Below, one piece after another: positions 15,880-26,061 of a DNA stretch of 64,000 nucleotides. The stretch covers positions 1 to 64,000 of the forward strand of contig JAIXQP010000048.1 of the NCBI GenBank assembly GCA_027485675.1, given 5' to 3'. The stretch comes from Terriglobales bacterium. Its GTDB lineage: Bacteria > Acidobacteriota > Terriglobia > Bryobacterales > Bryobacteraceae. The translations under genes and the position numbers were made by a program. A model generated the notes under the pieces. The model saw only the letters and a list, made by a program, of their open reading frames with translations, was not told the DNA's origin and did not search any database. How positions within the stretch are numbered: position 1 is the stretch's first letter; each line of letters opens with the position of its first letter.

Positions 15880-16601
15880 GGCTGGACGTCGGCGAGGGTG
15901 TCGGCGAGGATGAAGTTATCGAAGTAGATGGAATCGACCGAGGGCTTGTGCGGACTGCGATGGATGCCGGGCTGGCAGAAGTAGACTGCTTCGGGCCCCT
16001 TGGTCTTGACGGTCTTATCGAGCACCAACTGCCCGTCGAACCAGAGCCGCGCCCTGCCCTTAGTCTCGTCTTCGGACCAGTGAATATGCATGGTGAGCCG
16101 GTGCCATTTGCCGGGGATGAACTCCGCCTCCCAGTGGGTGCCATTGCGGCCGAGGTTGCCGGTTCCATACTTGATAAGCGCGCCGCCGCCGTCTTTGGGC
16201 TCCACCCACCAGGTCATGACGTTGTTATAGCGGGGTGGCGGGTTGCCCTCCCAGTAGAAGAAGTTATCGCGATCCTTGGGGGCTTCGGCCATATAAAGGG
16301 AGATGGCCATGTATGTGTCGGACCCCTCTTCTACCGTGATGCGTGGCCCGCCGAGTTGGACGCGAAGTTGGCGGTCGTTGAAGACATCGTCCGGATGGAT
16401 GGTCATGCGGACGGCATGTTTTCCTTCGTGGACGATGTCGGAGACCACCTGCACATTGCGGGGCGTCGCGTTCTGGCCGCGGGTTCCGGTTTGCGACCAT
16501 TCGCTCAGATCGCCGGTTTCGAAACCGGCCTGAAACAGCACCTTGCCCGAGGCGGCTCCAGCGAGAACAAGCAAGGCGGGGAGAAGCACTTTGGAGGTCA
16601 T
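15876..16601 (-). CDS. Polysaccharide-lyase-like secreted protein (jelly-roll)
   Basis: A 241-residue protein with a signal peptide (MTSKVLLPALLVLAGAASG). The mature sequence starts FQAGFETGDLSEWS and contains GKHAVRMTIHPDD, YNNVMTWWVEPKD, GKWHRLTMHIHWSEDETKGRARLWFDGQLVLD and SIYFDNFILAD. This is the pattern of heparin-lyase-I/alginate-lyase-like beta-sandwich proteins (the Polysacc_lyase Pfam type). Catalytic residues cannot be assigned from one sequence. It may degrade or only bind acidic polysaccharides. Confidence 0.68.
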   Translation of the reverse strand: MTSKVLLPALLVLAGAASGKVLFQAGFETGDLSEWSQTGTRGQNATPRNVQVVSDIVHEGKHAVRMTIHPDDVFNDRQLRVQLGGPRITVEEGSDTYMAISLYMAEAPKDRDNFFYWEGNPPPRYNNVMTWWVEPKDGGGALIKYGTGNLGRNGTHWEAEFIPGKWHRLTMHIHWSEDETKGRARLWFDGQLVLDKTVKTKGPEAVYFCQPGIHRSPHKPSVDSIYFDNFILADTLADVQP

Positions 16602-16667
16602 CGGCTATCAAGTTTGTCACGAATGGCGGCCTCCGCCGGAATCTGTTAGGTTGCGGGTAGCATCGCT

Positions 16668-17279
16668 ATGCGCCGAAGGGATCTATGGCAGGCCGCGCTT
16701 TGGCCGGGGCGCCGCACCGATGGGGTGGAGCCCGCCGTGGAGGTGCCGGTGCTCTGTCTCACGAACGCGCTGGCAGGGACCAAGCCGGAGGCGGTCCGCG
16801 CGTTTCGCGCCGGGGTCTGGGACGAAGCCGTCCGCACGTTCGCCGATTGCGGAGTGCGGCTGCGCATCACCGAACGGGCCGGAGAGATTCTGAAGTACCC
16901 CAGTTCGCGCCCGCGCTTTATTGGCCTGGAACGCGGACAAGTGAATGTCGTGCTGACCGACACGATTCCGCTCGAGTGGGACAACGGCCGGCAGGTGGCG
17001 GGCGGTTCGACGGTGTACGAAGGCTACGTCGTCTGCGTGATTGCGATGCAGTATGCCCACCGGTTCCGGGTGCCGCTGCTGGCGGTGAATACCGTCGTGC
17101 ATGAACTGCTGCATGTGTTGCTGGGAGACGTGTTCGCCGAACGGGGAGGGCGCTGGCGGCGGTATACGCGGGAGGGAGAAGTGGACTGGGAAGCAACCCG
17201 GATGTGGCTGGGCGGCGACGCGGCGGAGGTACGCCGGGCGGCCCGGGCGCACCTGCTGCGAATGCAGAAGATGCGCTGA
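16668..17279 (+). CDS. HELLH-motif protein, putative metallopeptidase-like
   Basis: A 203-residue protein whose N terminus MRRRDLWQAALW resembles a degraded Tat-type start without a clear export segment. The centre contains NTVVHELLHVLLGD (His145, Glu146, His149), the HExxH zinc-binding signature. Asp154 or Glu175 are candidate third ligands, but the spacing does not match the metzincin HExxHxxGxxH/D motif. The upstream half (VPVLCLTNALAGTK, VRTFADCGVRLRIT, RGQVNVVLTDTIP) resembles other small bacterial zincins of unknown function. Confidence 0.55.
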   Translation: MRRRDLWQAALWPGRRTDGVEPAVEVPVLCLTNALAGTKPEAVRAFRAGVWDEAVRTFADCGVRLRITERAGEILKYPSSRPRFIGLERGQVNVVLTDTIPLEWDNGRQVAGGSTVYEGYVVCVIAMQYAHRFRVPLLAVNTVVHELLHVLLGDVFAERGGRWRRYTREGEVDWEATRMWLGGDAAEVRRAARAHLLRMQKMR

Positions 17280-17305
17280 GCCGCCCAACGGATCCGCCCC
17301 ATGGA

Positions 17306-20300
17306 TCAGAAGATGTACTTCAGAGCGAACTGAACGCGGCGCGGGTCCGCGGCGTTCGTGATGCGGCCCGCGGCAGGGGTGCCAATGGCCGTGGAGGGAA
17401 CGCCGAAGTTCGCCGTGTTCGTGGCGTTGAAGGCTTCGGCGCGGAACTGCAGCGAGTGGTTTTCCCACGGCATGGCGAACGAGCGGCTGATCATCAGATC
17501 CAGATTGCGTGTGCCCGGGCCGTAGATCAAGTTGCGGCCGGCGTTGCCGATGGTGCCGGGCGCATTGACGGCGAAGGCCCCGAGATCAAACCAGCGATCG
17601 ATGTTCCGCTCGCCGGCAGGCAGGTTCGGATTGCGCACCCAATCGCCGCGAACCGCACCGCCAAGGTTCTGGTTGTTGACGTTGATCGAATGCGTGATGG
17701 GCATGCCCGAGTAGAGCGCGACGATCGCGCCGACCTGCCAGCCGCCCAGGATCCAGTTGCCGGCGCCAGATTCAAAGCGGCCCTTGCCTTTGCCGAAGGG
17801 CAGTTCGTAGACACTCGACAGGTTGTAGGCGAGACGGCGGTCGAGCGTGGAGTTGCCCCGCTCGCGGCGCATGTCATAAGGCGTGACCACCCCCGGCGAG
17901 CCATCGAGCAGATCCTCGTTGTTGTAGTCGATGTTATGGCTCCAGGTGAAGGAGCTGAGGAAGGTGAAGCCCCGGGAGAAGCGCTTCTCCAGTTTCACCG
18001 CCAGCGAATTGTAGCTGGAGTTCAGGCCCGTCTGCGCGTAGCTGATGGCGTTGAACTCCGGCCGGTTGAAGCGCAGGTTGGCGGCGACGGTGGGCGAGGG
18101 CGTGCGCGGCAGGTTGATGTTCTGGCTCCAGGCCAGGAACGTTCCCTTCGTGCCGTTATAACCAAGCGTCAGCAGAACATCGAGCGGCAGCGTGCGCTGG
18201 ACATCGAAGAACCACTGGTAGGCCAGCAGATTCTCGCGGCGGTCCGGAAAGACCGTGATGCCGGAGCCACGCGGAATCGTGTTGCCGAAGACGAGGGTCG
18301 GGAAGCCCTGCTGGACGAAGACGCTGGTCTGTTCGAAGGCGTTCTGGATGTTGATCTCGGTAGCCCGCGGGGCGCCGGGGACGAAGTTGGCGTTGTCGGT
18401 GCCGAGGTTATTGGGTTCGCCGTAGAAGAAGCCGCCGCCGGAGCGGATGACCGTTTTGGGCGTGACGCTCCAGGCGAAGCCAAGGCGGGGCGCGAAGTTA
18501 TTGCGGTCGTTCAGGCAGGCGCAGTCACCGGCCGTGGGGAAGGTGATGCGCTCATCCGCGATGGTGGGGACATTCACCCCGGCGAGCAGGTAGCGGGAGA
18601 CGCCTTGCTTATCGGGGTCCGGGAAGGTGGCTTTGTAGATAATCTCGTAGCGCAAGCCATAGTTGAGCGTGAAGGTGCGGGAGATCTTCCAATCGTCCTG
18701 CACGTAGATGCCCCAGTATTTGTTGTTGATATCTTCGCCCTGATTGGTGCCGTAACTGCCGCCGGAGACCCAGCCCAGGAGCATGTCCGCGAAGCCGTTG
18801 CCGGTGTTGCCACGGCTGGTGCCGACATTGGGGTTCTGCGAGGTGAACCGGCCGTCAAATCCGAACTGGCCGCGCCGGAAACGGGAGGCGTTGCGGAACT
18901 GATTCGTGTGCCGGTACTCGCCGCCAAACTTGATGGTGTGTTTACCGCGTTGCACGACGGTGCCGTTGTTGAACAGGTAGGTGTTGATGTTGTTCACATT
19001 GGGCCAGAAGCTGCGCGGCCCCATCTCAGCGAAGCCGGAGGGCGAGAAGCGCGTCCACCCATTGTTCTTAAAGCCGTCGTTGAGATAGTCGGCCGGAGCG
19101 TTCCGGATGCCCAGGTCGGGGTTCTGCCAGGAGTCATACGGGATGTCGAGGATGGTGTTGAACTGCGTCCAGCCGAAGCGGAGTTCGTTGAAGACACTCG
19201 GGGTGAGCGAGGAGGTCAGCGAGCTCGCCAGATTGTTGCCGCGCAGGACCACGGACTGGCCCTGGCCGCCCGCCGCCGGGAACGGCAGCACGCCGTTCTC
19301 AAGGCGATCCTGATTGCGGCGGCTGAAGCGGGCGAAGAAGCGGTGGCGCTCGCTCAAATTGTGGTCGCCGCGGAAGTCGTACTGATCCGCGTCGTCCGAA
19401 TCGGACGGGCTGAAGAAGTAGTTGTTCGGCGCATTGTCCAAGCCGGGGATGTTGGAGGCGGGATAGAAGGAGAGGATCCGGCCGACCACGGGATCGAGGC
19501 GCGAGCGGGGGATGACGTTATTGGGGAACTGCAGCCGGGCAGCGGTGGCGCCGGTGCCGGAAAGGGTAAGCGGATCGAAGATGTTGCGGCGAATGGCCGG
19601 CTGCTGGCTGAAGTCGAAGCGCTCCACCAGATCGCGGCTAGGCACCGACGAGATGAACGAGCGGCCGGTGCGGATGCGCGTGCCCTGATAAGACCCAAAG
19701 AAAAACGTCTTGTTCTTGATGGCCGCGCCGCCGAGCGTTGCGCCGAACTGGTTCTGCCGGTAGGTCGGCTTCGCGGCTCCCGAGGCGTTAGCGAAGAAGT
19801 TCGCGCCGTCGAGCTTCTCATTGCGGAGGAACTCATAGACGGAACCGTGCAGTTCGTTCGTACCGGACTTGGTGGAGACCAGAACCTTGGCGCCGGCGCG
19901 GTAGCCATACTCGGCGCTCATGTTGTTCGTGACGACCTTGAATTCGGTGACCGCATCGACGGGCGGCTTTACGGCCTGCGCCTCGAAACCCAACTGGCCG
20001 CCCGAGGTGCGGGAGGAGTTGTCGTTGCCATCGAGCAGCACGTTGTTCTGCGCAATCTGCATGCCGACGGCGGCAAAGGCGCCTTCGCTGCGCGCCCGCG
20101 ACCCGGCCGCGAGATTGCCCCCGGGCAGGACGCCGGTCGTGAACAAAGCCAATTGCAGGTAGTTGCGGCCATTGAGCGGCATCTCGAGAATGCGCTTCGA
20201 GTCAATCACCTGGCCGACTTCGCTGGTTTCCGAGTTGATGAGAACCGCCGAGGCGGAAACGCTGATCGATTCGACCACGGAGCCCGGCTTGAGTTCAAAA

Positions 20301-20593
20301 TCCAGGCGGGCGGTTTGCCCGGTTTCAAGCCGGATCTCATTAATCTTTTGCGCCGCAAAGCCAGCGTTGGACGCTTCCACGCGATACCCGCCAGGCGGCA
20401 GCAGAGGCACGGTATAGAGCCCTTCTCCATTGGTGGTAGCGGTCCGAACGGTTTGCGTGGCCACATTGGTGACGGTGACAGTGGCACCCGAGATGGCGGC
20501 TTTGGTCGAGTCGGTGACCAGACCTTGAATCGCGGAGTTCTGGGCGAACGAGAGGGAGGCAGCCAGGAACAGAGAGGCAAGCAGACGAGACAT
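17306..20593 (-). CDS. TonB-dependent receptor, Oar-like, with carboxypeptidase regulatory domain
   Basis: About 1095 residues from ATG 20593 (an in-frame ATG at 20614 is possible). Signal peptide, then a carboxypeptidase-regulatory-like domain (IQGLVTDSTKAAISGATVTVTN, residues 20-100), a plug domain (LPLNGRNYLQLALFTTGV region, with NVLLDGNDNS) and a long outer-membrane beta barrel ending RRVQFALKYIF with C-terminal Phe. Proteins of this type are abundant in acidobacteria and probably move large substrates or serve in surface assembly. No SusD partner is present. TATAAT lies 10 nt upstream of the start. The very long plus-strand frame over it is an antisense artefact. Confidence 0.88.
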   Translation of the reverse strand: MSRLLASLFLAASLSFAQNSAIQGLVTDSTKAAISGATVTVTNVATQTVRTATTNGEGLYTVPLLPPGGYRVEASNAGFAAQKINEIRLETGQTARLDFELKPGSVVESISVSASAVLINSETSEVGQVIDSKRILEMPLNGRNYLQLALFTTGVLPGGNLAAGSRARSEGAFAAVGMQIAQNNVLLDGNDNSSRTSGGQLGFEAQAVKPPVDAVTEFKVVTNNMSAEYGYRAGAKVLVSTKSGTNELHGSVYEFLRNEKLDGANFFANASGAAKPTYRQNQFGATLGGAAIKNKTFFFGSYQGTRIRTGRSFISSVPSRDLVERFDFSQQPAIRRNIFDPLTLSGTGATAARLQFPNNVIPRSRLDPVVGRILSFYPASNIPGLDNAPNNYFFSPSDSDDADQYDFRGDHNLSERHRFFARFSRRNQDRLENGVLPFPAAGGQGQSVVLRGNNLASSLTSSLTPSVFNELRFGWTQFNTILDIPYDSWQNPDLGIRNAPADYLNDGFKNNGWTRFSPSGFAEMGPRSFWPNVNNINTYLFNNGTVVQRGKHTIKFGGEYRHTNQFRNASRFRRGQFGFDGRFTSQNPNVGTSRGNTGNGFADMLLGWVSGGSYGTNQGEDINNKYWGIYVQDDWKISRTFTLNYGLRYEIIYKATFPDPDKQGVSRYLLAGVNVPTIADERITFPTAGDCACLNDRNNFAPRLGFAWSVTPKTVIRSGGGFFYGEPNNLGTDNANFVPGAPRATEINIQNAFEQTSVFVQQGFPTLVFGNTIPRGSGITVFPDRRENLLAYQWFFDVQRTLPLDVLLTLGYNGTKGTFLAWSQNINLPRTPSPTVAANLRFNRPEFNAISYAQTGLNSSYNSLAVKLEKRFSRGFTFLSSFTWSHNIDYNNEDLLDGSPGVVTPYDMRRERGNSTLDRRLAYNLSSVYELPFGKGKGRFESGAGNWILGGWQVGAIVALYSGMPITHSINVNNQNLGGAVRGDWVRNPNLPAGERNIDRWFDLGAFAVNAPGTIGNAGRNLIYGPGTRNLDLMISRSFAMPWENHSLQFRAEAFNATNTANFGVPSTAIGTPAAGRITNAADPRRVQFALKYIF

Positions 20594-20765
20594 AGATTTC
20601 CCCATTATAGCCAATCACTCGACAATACCTATCGAGAATTGTATGTTTTGATCACAAAGCGGTACCGTGATTGTGACCCATCCAGCGCTCGGGAACAAGG
20701 ACCCCTCGGTCAGCGGGCAGGACGAACCGCTTGGCGCCGCGCAAATCTGTGGGAGTATCTGAGGA

Positions 20766-22388
20766 ATGAGACTTCTCCTGGCAGCAGTGACAGCACTTGG
20801 GTTGTTCGGACAGACGCCTTCGACGGATACGAAATTCGCGGCGCCGTCGTTTGCCTCCCTGGAAGAATGGAAGGCAAGGCGGGCCGGCCTGCAGAAGCAG
20901 GTGCTGTCGGCCACCGGGTTACTTCCCTTTCCCGCACGGAATCCTTTGAACGCGCAGGTCTTCGGCAAGATCACCTACGCGGACTACTCGATTGAGAAGG
21001 TCTACATCGAAACGCTGCCGGGCTTCTATCTGGCGGGAAACCTTTATCGCCCGGTCGGGAAGAAGGGGCCGTTTCCGGGCATGCTGGCTCCGCACGGGCA
21101 TGCGCAGTACGGGCGGCTGGCCGATGATGAGTTGTTCTCGGTACCTTCGCGGGGCATCAACCATGCGCGGCAGGGCTATGTCGTTTTTGCCTACGACATG
21201 ATCGGGTACACCGACACGGTCCAGTTGCCCCACGTGTTTGGGAACACGCCGAAGGAGCAGTTGTGGAGCTTTGGTCCGCTCGGCCTGCAGACTTGGAACT
21301 CGGTGCGGGCGCTCGACTTTCTGCAGACGCTGCCGGACGTGGATAAGGAACGGTTGCTCGTGACGGGCGAATCGGGCGGTGGTACGCAGACGTTTCTGCT
21401 GTGCGCCGTTGACGACCGGCCGAAGTGGTCCGCGCCGGTGAATATGATTTCGCTGATCATGCAGGGCGGTTCGCCCTGTGAAAACGCACCGAGCCTCCGC
21501 GTCGGCACCAACAACGTGGAGATCGCCGCGTTGATGGCGCCGAAGCCGATGCTCATGGTGGCCGCAACGGGAGACTGGACCCGGAACACCCCGCGCGAAG
21601 AGTATCCGGCGATGAAGAAGATCTATGCTCTGTACGATGCCGGATCGCAGGTGGAGACGGTCCAGATCGACGCGCCGCACAACTACAACAAAGCGAGCCG
21701 CGAGCAGGTCTACAAGTTCTTCGCTAAGCACGTGCTGGGCGACAGCGACGCGAGCAAGTACAGCGAAAAGCGGATCCGGCAGGAGAAGCTCCCGGATATG
21801 CTCGTCTTCCACGGCCGGCCGCTGCCGGCGAACGCGCTCGACCTGAAGGGGCTCTTTGCCCAGTGGGTGGCCGCGGCGGAGAAGCAGAACGCGGCCGAGC
21901 GGGACGTGAAGGTGATCCGCGAGCGTTTGACGGTGGCCCTAGGCGTACAATGGCCCGCGCGGGTGGACGCCGCGCCGGGTTCGTTCCGGAAGGGGAAAGG
22001 CGGAGCGGTTCTGGCGGTGGGCGGCGCGGGAGCTGCTGACGGCCGCAGCGAATTGCGCATCGACCTGCGGCCCGATACCCCGGCCGCGGCGATGGAGACG
22101 CGGAACTATCTGACCTTCAATCGCAGCGACGACGCCAAGCGGGTGCAGGATATCGTGACCGCCGTGGCGTGGCTCCGGCAGCAGGGCGAGACCGACATCA
22201 CCATCAAGGCCACGGGGAAGGCCGCGGTGCTGGCGACCTTTGCGGCGGCAGCGCTGGAGCCGCGCGTGAAGTTGGAGGCGCCGCTGGGAGCCTTCCGCGG
22301 GACGGATGAGGAGATGATCGCCAACTGCTTCGTGCCGGGATTGCAGAAAGCCGGAGGGTTGCAGGCAGCGTTGCGCGTGCTGCGATGA
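20766..22388 (+). CDS. Acetylxylan-esterase-like alpha/beta hydrolase, secreted
   Basis: A 540-residue protein with a signal peptide (MRLLLAAVTALGLFGQ) and GAGGA before the ATG. Alpha/beta-hydrolase core: PGMLAPHGHAQYG, VVFAYDMIGYTD, nucleophile elbow VTGESGGGTQTF (Ser203) and the catalytic His in IDAPHNYNK (His305). It resembles the acetylxylan esterase/Abhydrolase_7 group that deacetylates plant polysaccharides. The last 200 residues form a second, less conserved domain with no nucleophile motif. Its stop overlaps the SDR start by 4 bp, so the two are co-transcribed. Confidence 0.75.
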   Translation: MRLLLAAVTALGLFGQTPSTDTKFAAPSFASLEEWKARRAGLQKQVLSATGLLPFPARNPLNAQVFGKITYADYSIEKVYIETLPGFYLAGNLYRPVGKKGPFPGMLAPHGHAQYGRLADDELFSVPSRGINHARQGYVVFAYDMIGYTDTVQLPHVFGNTPKEQLWSFGPLGLQTWNSVRALDFLQTLPDVDKERLLVTGESGGGTQTFLLCAVDDRPKWSAPVNMISLIMQGGSPCENAPSLRVGTNNVEIAALMAPKPMLMVAATGDWTRNTPREEYPAMKKIYALYDAGSQVETVQIDAPHNYNKASREQVYKFFAKHVLGDSDASKYSEKRIRQEKLPDMLVFHGRPLPANALDLKGLFAQWVAAAEKQNAAERDVKVIRERLTVALGVQWPARVDAAPGSFRKGKGGAVLAVGGAGAADGRSELRIDLRPDTPAAAMETRNYLTFNRSDDAKRVQDIVTAVAWLRQQGETDITIKATGKAAVLATFAAAALEPRVKLEAPLGAFRGTDEEMIANCFVPGLQKAGGLQAALRVLR

Positions 22389-23143
22389 GGCGCGTGGCGG
22401 TGATCACCGGCGCCTCGGCGGGATTGGGGGCGGAGTTTGCGCGCCAGTTGCGGGCGGAGGGCTACGAGTTGCTGGTCGTGGCTCGCCGCGCGGAACGGCT
22501 GGCGGCGATTGAGGGTGAGCGCTGGGTGGCGGACCTGAGCGGGGAGGCGGAGGTGGAGCGCCTGGCGGCGCATCTGGCATCCCGGGACGACATCGCCCTA
22601 CTCGTGAACAACGCCGGATTCGGCACGCAGGGCTTCTTCGCGGAGACGGCGCTGGAGGCGCAGATGGCGATGCACCGTCTGCATGTGTTGGCCACGGTGC
22701 GGCTGACGCGGGCCGTGTTGCCGCAGATGCTCCGGCGCCGCGCCGGGGCGATCGTGAATGTAAGTTCCGTCGCGGGATTCGGGCGCTCGGCGAACAACGT
22801 GAGTTACTGCGCGACCAAGGCGTGGACGAACGCCTTCAGCGAAGGGCTGTGGCTGGAGTTACAAGGAACAGGAGTAAGCGTCCAGGCGCTGTGCCCTGGA
22901 TTCACCTACACTGAATTTCACGACGTGATGGGGAGCGACCGGGCGAAGCATCCGCGGTGGATGTGGATGGACGCGGCGTTCGTCGTGGAAGAATCGCTGC
23001 GGAACCTGGGCCGGCTGTACGTTGTGCCGGGCTGGAAGTACAAGGTGTTCCTTGCGATCTGGACCAAACTGCCCGCGTGGTTGCGCCTGCGGCTCGAACG
23101 GCGGTCACCGAACGGGAAAGGCGCGCCCGGGGTTATCAACTAA
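22385..23143 (+). CDS. Short-chain dehydrogenase/reductase
   Basis: A 252-residue classical-type SDR: TGASAGLGAEFARQL (NAD(P) motif), NNAGFG, NVSSVAGFG with catalytic Ser, and YCATK (Tyr-xxx-Lys). Arg residues after the second strand (ARRAER) favour NADPH. The C-terminal 40 residues are hydrophobic (KVFLAIWTKLPAWLRLRL) and may attach to the membrane. It resembles the DltE/YdfG-like group acting on unknown lipid or polyketide carbonyls. It starts within the esterase stop and overlaps the convergent phosphotriesterase-like gene by 39 bp. Confidence 0.82.
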   Translation: MRRVAVITGASAGLGAEFARQLRAEGYELLVVARRAERLAAIEGERWVADLSGEAEVERLAAHLASRDDIALLVNNAGFGTQGFFAETALEAQMAMHRLHVLATVRLTRAVLPQMLRRRAGAIVNVSSVAGFGRSANNVSYCATKAWTNAFSEGLWLELQGTGVSVQALCPGFTYTEFHDVMGSDRAKHPRWMWMDAAFVVEESLRNLGRLYVVPGWKYKVFLAIWTKLPAWLRLRLERRSPNGKGAPGVIN

Positions 23144-24007
23144 GAGCTGCCCGGCCCAACCATCCGCCAGCAGGGGCAGAAAGTCGGTGTAGAGATAGGT
23201 GTAACCGCGGAAGTTCCCCCCATTCGGCTCCCCGACGTGATACCAGCCTGAGTCCTGCGAGATCAACGTCTGGCCCAACAGATTCCGTTCCGCCATCGCC
23301 CGCACACACCGGAGATGATACTCGGCTGAGCGGGGCCCAATGCCATCGAACTCCACCCACGCTCCGGCGCGCGCCACCTTGGCGTGGATCTCCGGGTCCC
23401 GCTCGTTCTGCGCATGCACCCAGACGAAGCGGGTCAGCGGGCACTTCACGGCGCTCAGGATTTCGAGTTGTTCGAGCGCAGCCACGCCGTCTCCGGTATG
23501 CGACGCCAGCGGCAGGCCGGTCTCGCGGCTGGTGATTGCGGCGGCCTCGACGAGTTTGCGGCTCAGCGGCGGCAGCGGACCCCGGTCGACCCCGATCTTG
23601 ATAAACCGGGGCTTGGTGCCCTCCACGCCGTTCTTGAATTCGCCGATGAAGCGGCGCGCCAAGCGGTTCGCCGATTCCGACTTGGCATAGTCCGGCAGAA
23701 AGATGAATTCGCGGGCTGCGTAGAGGCCGGTATTCGTCCAGAGCTCAACGCCGGAGGCATCCGCCAACCGGCGCAGCAGACGTGGATCGCGGCCCAGAAA
23801 ATTGGGGGTGCACTCGAGGATCCGGCGGCAGCCGAGGCGAGCCACCTCCTGCAAACGAGGCAGCGCCAGCCGGAACACTTCGTCGGCATTGTAGCGGCCG
23901 CGGCTGACCTGGGCCGCGCCGATGAAGTCCACCAGGATGTGCTCATGGACCAACGTGGAAGCTGGCGGCGGAGCCACCAGAGAGGCGAGAAAATCACGGC
24001 GTCGCAT
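23105..24007 (-). CDS. Phosphotriesterase-family amidohydrolase
   Basis: About 300 residues. All metal ligands of the family are visible (numbering from the ATG at 24013): HEHI (His23, His25), FIKIGV (carbamylated Lys139), ASHTGDG (His172), WVHAQNE (His200) and SQDSGW (Asp254). The family includes phosphotriesterases and lactonases; the natural substrate is probably a lactone or ester. The N terminus [15 protein letters not shown] resembles a Tat signal, but the hydrophobic stretch is very short. I prefer ATG 24007 because TATCAT ends 6 nt before it. Confidence 0.78.
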   Translation of the reverse strand: MRRRDFLASLVAPPPASTLVHEHILVDFIGAAQVSRGRYNADEVFRLALPRLQEVARLGCRRILECTPNFLGRDPRLLRRLADASGVELWTNTGLYAAREFIFLPDYAKSESANRLARRFIGEFKNGVEGTKPRFIKIGVDRGPLPPLSRKLVEAAAITSRETGLPLASHTGDGVAALEQLEILSAVKCPLTRFVWVHAQNERDPEIHAKVARAGAWVEFDGIGPRSAEYHLRCVRAMAERNLLGQTLISQDSGWYHVGEPNGGNFRGYTYLYTDFLPLLADGWAGQLLVDNPGRAFPVR

Positions 24008-24012
24008 TTCCA

Positions 24013-24019
24013 TATGATA
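24013..24019. promoter_or_regulatory. Overlapping divergent -10 boxes of two leaderless genes
   Basis: Plus strand: TATGAT (24013-24018), six bases, ATG 24025. Minus strand: TATCAT (24019-24014), six bases, ATG 24007. The sequence CATATGATATGGGGATG on one strand mirrors CATATCATATGGAAATG on the other. Neither start has a Shine-Dalgarno sequence. Two RNA polymerases could not occupy both boxes at once, so the two genes would be transcribed in competition. Confidence 0.55.
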
Positions 24020-24024
24020 TGGGG

Positions 24025-26061
24025 ATGCGTATTGTTTTGTGGCTGCTCCCTTCGCTCCTCTTCGCCCAAGCCGACTGGCGAACCTACCGCGGAGGACCCG
24101 AGCAGACCGGATTCTCGAACCTCAAACAGATCACCAAGGCGAACGTGGCCAAGCTGCAGCCGGCCTGGAGCTTTGACACGGGAGACGCCGAAAAGGGCAC
24201 CGAGATCCAATGCAACCCGCTCGTCATCGACGGCGTGCTCTACGGCAGTTCAGCCAAGCAGAAGATCTTCGCGCTCAACGCCGCCACCGGCCAGCCGCTC
24301 TGGCAGTTCGACCCCAGCGGCGGCAAGCCCGCGCGCGGCCGCAACCGCGGGCTGGTGATGTGGCAGGAGGGCAAGGAGCGCCGGTTGCTGTTCACGTGGC
24401 GGAACTGGCTCTTTGCACTCGATCCGGCGACCGGCAAGCTGATTGAAACCTTTGGCCAGCAGGGCCGCGTCGATCTGCGGGAGGGCCTGGGCCGGGATCC
24501 CGAACGGGTTTCGATTTCGGCGCCCACGCCGGGGATCCTCTACAAAGACATGCTGATCCAAGGTTCGCTCGTGCCCGAAGGGCTGCCCTCAGCGCCGGGG
24601 GATATCCGCGCCTACGACGTCCGGACCGGCGCCATCCGCTGGAGCTTCCATACGCTGCCCCGCCCCGGCGAACCCGGCTATGAGACTTGGCCGAAAGACG
24701 CCTGGACCTATGCCGGCGGCACAAACTCGTGGCCGGGCCTGGCGCTCGATGAGAAGCGCGGCATCGTCTTCGCCCCCACCGGGTCGGCCTCGTTCGACTT
24801 CTACGGCGCCAACCGCCACGGCAATAACCTCTACGCCAACTGCCTGCTCGCCCTCGATGCCGCGACCGGCAAACGCAAATGGCATTTTCAGTTCGTCAAG
24901 CACGACGTCTGGGACCGCGACCTGCCCGCCCCGCCTACCCTGGTCACCGTGAAGCGCAACGGCAAGTCCATCGACGCCGTCGCGCAGATCACCAAGTCCG
25001 GCCACGTCTTCGTCTTCCACCGCGAAACCGGCGAAAGCCTGTTCCCGCTGACGACGGTGGATACCCCGGATAGCGATGTCGAAGGCGAGAAACTAGCCCG
25101 GCAGCAGGTATTGCCGCTGAAGCCCGCGCCTTTCGCGCGGCAGGAACTCACCGAAGACATGATCCCCAACCCCGTGGCGAAGGCGCGTTTCCGGCAGATC
25201 CGGAGCGGACCGCAGTTCACGCCGCCCAGCAAAGAAGGCACCGTCGTCTTCCCCGGCTTCGATGGAGGCGGCGAATGGGGCGGCGCGGCCTTTGACGCGT
25301 CAACCGGCCTGCTCTACATCAACGCCAACGAGATGCCCTGGATCCTCCGCCTGGTGCCCCGTCCAGCGGCCAAAGGGGCCACCTCCGCCCGTACACTCTA
25401 CATACAGAACTGCGCCGCCTGCCATCGGGAGGACCGCGCCGGGAGTCCGCCCGAATTCCCGCAACTCGCCAAGCTGGACCCCGCCAAGCGGGCCGACCAC
25501 GCCCGGATTATCGCCAAGGGCCAGGGCCGGATGCCCGGCTTTGGCCATCTGCCTCCGGCGCAGCAGGAAGCGATTCTCGAATACCTGCTCACCGGCAAGG
25601 ATGCAGCCGCCACCGCCGCTTCCGGCAACTCCCTGATCGAACAGGCCTACCAGACCGACGGCTACAACAAGTTCCTCGATCCGGACGGCTACCCGGCCGT
25701 GAAGCCGCCCTGGGGCACGCTGAACGCCATCAACCTGAACACCGGCGAGTACGCTTGGCGGCAGCCCTTTGGCGAGTTCCCCGCCCTGGCGGACAAGACC
25801 ACCGGAACGGAGAACTATGGCGGGCCGCTGGTGACCGCGGGCGGCGTGCTCTTCATCGGCGCCACCAACCACGACCGTCAGTTCCGGGCCTTCGACAAGG
25901 ACACCGGAAAGCTACTCTGGAAAACCACGCTTTCGGCCGGCGGCAACGCCACGCCCGCCACGTACCTGGTGAACGGTAAACAGTACGTGGTGATCGCCGC
26001 CGGAGGCGGCAAGAGCGGCGCCCCGAGCGGAGGCATCTACCACGCCTTCGCGCTACCCTAG
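24025..26061 (+). CDS. PQQ-dependent dehydrogenase with inserted cytochrome c domain
   Basis: About 678 residues with a signal peptide ([15 protein letters not shown]). Quinoprotein propeller repeats: [66 protein letters not shown]. Between blades, at about 465-525, lies a class I cytochrome c: CAACH for haem attachment and GRMPGF with the axial Met. It should oxidise an alcohol or sugar in the periplasm and pass electrons through its own haem. No pqq synthesis operon is in view. ATG 24019 is in frame two codons earlier. Confidence 0.88.
   Translation: MRIVLWLLPSLLFAQADWRTYRGGPEQTGFSNLKQITKANVAKLQPAWSFDTGDAEKGTEIQCNPLVIDGVLYGSSAKQKIFALNAATGQPLWQFDPSGGKPARGRNRGLVMWQEGKERRLLFTWRNWLFALDPATGKLIETFGQQGRVDLREGLGRDPERVSISAPTPGILYKDMLIQGSLVPEGLPSAPGDIRAYDVRTGAIRWSFHTLPRPGEPGYETWPKDAWTYAGGTNSWPGLALDEKRGIVFAPTGSASFDFYGANRHGNNLYANCLLALDAATGKRKWHFQFVKHDVWDRDLPAPPTLVTVKRNGKSIDAVAQITKSGHVFVFHRETGESLFPLTTVDTPDSDVEGEKLARQQVLPLKPAPFARQELTEDMIPNPVAKARFRQIRSGPQFTPPSKEGTVVFPGFDGGGEWGGAAFDASTGLLYINANEMPWILRLVPRPAAKGATSARTLYIQNCAACHREDRAGSPPEFPQLAKLDPAKRADHARIIAKGQGRMPGFGHLPPAQQEAILEYLLTGKDAAATAASGNSLIEQAYQTDGYNKFLDPDGYPAVKPPWGTLNAINLNTGEYAWRQPFGEFPALADKTTGTENYGGPLVTAGGVLFIGATNHDRQFRAFDKDTGKLLWKTTLSAGGNATPATYLVNGKQYVVIAAGGGKSGAPSGGIYHAFALP

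Noticed and set aside
17204-20995. Very long plus-strand reading frame opposite the Oar-like receptor
   Set aside because: Antisense to a gene with clear domains; its composition (Asp, Arg, Gly rich, no motifs) is what GC-rich codon use produces on the other strand.
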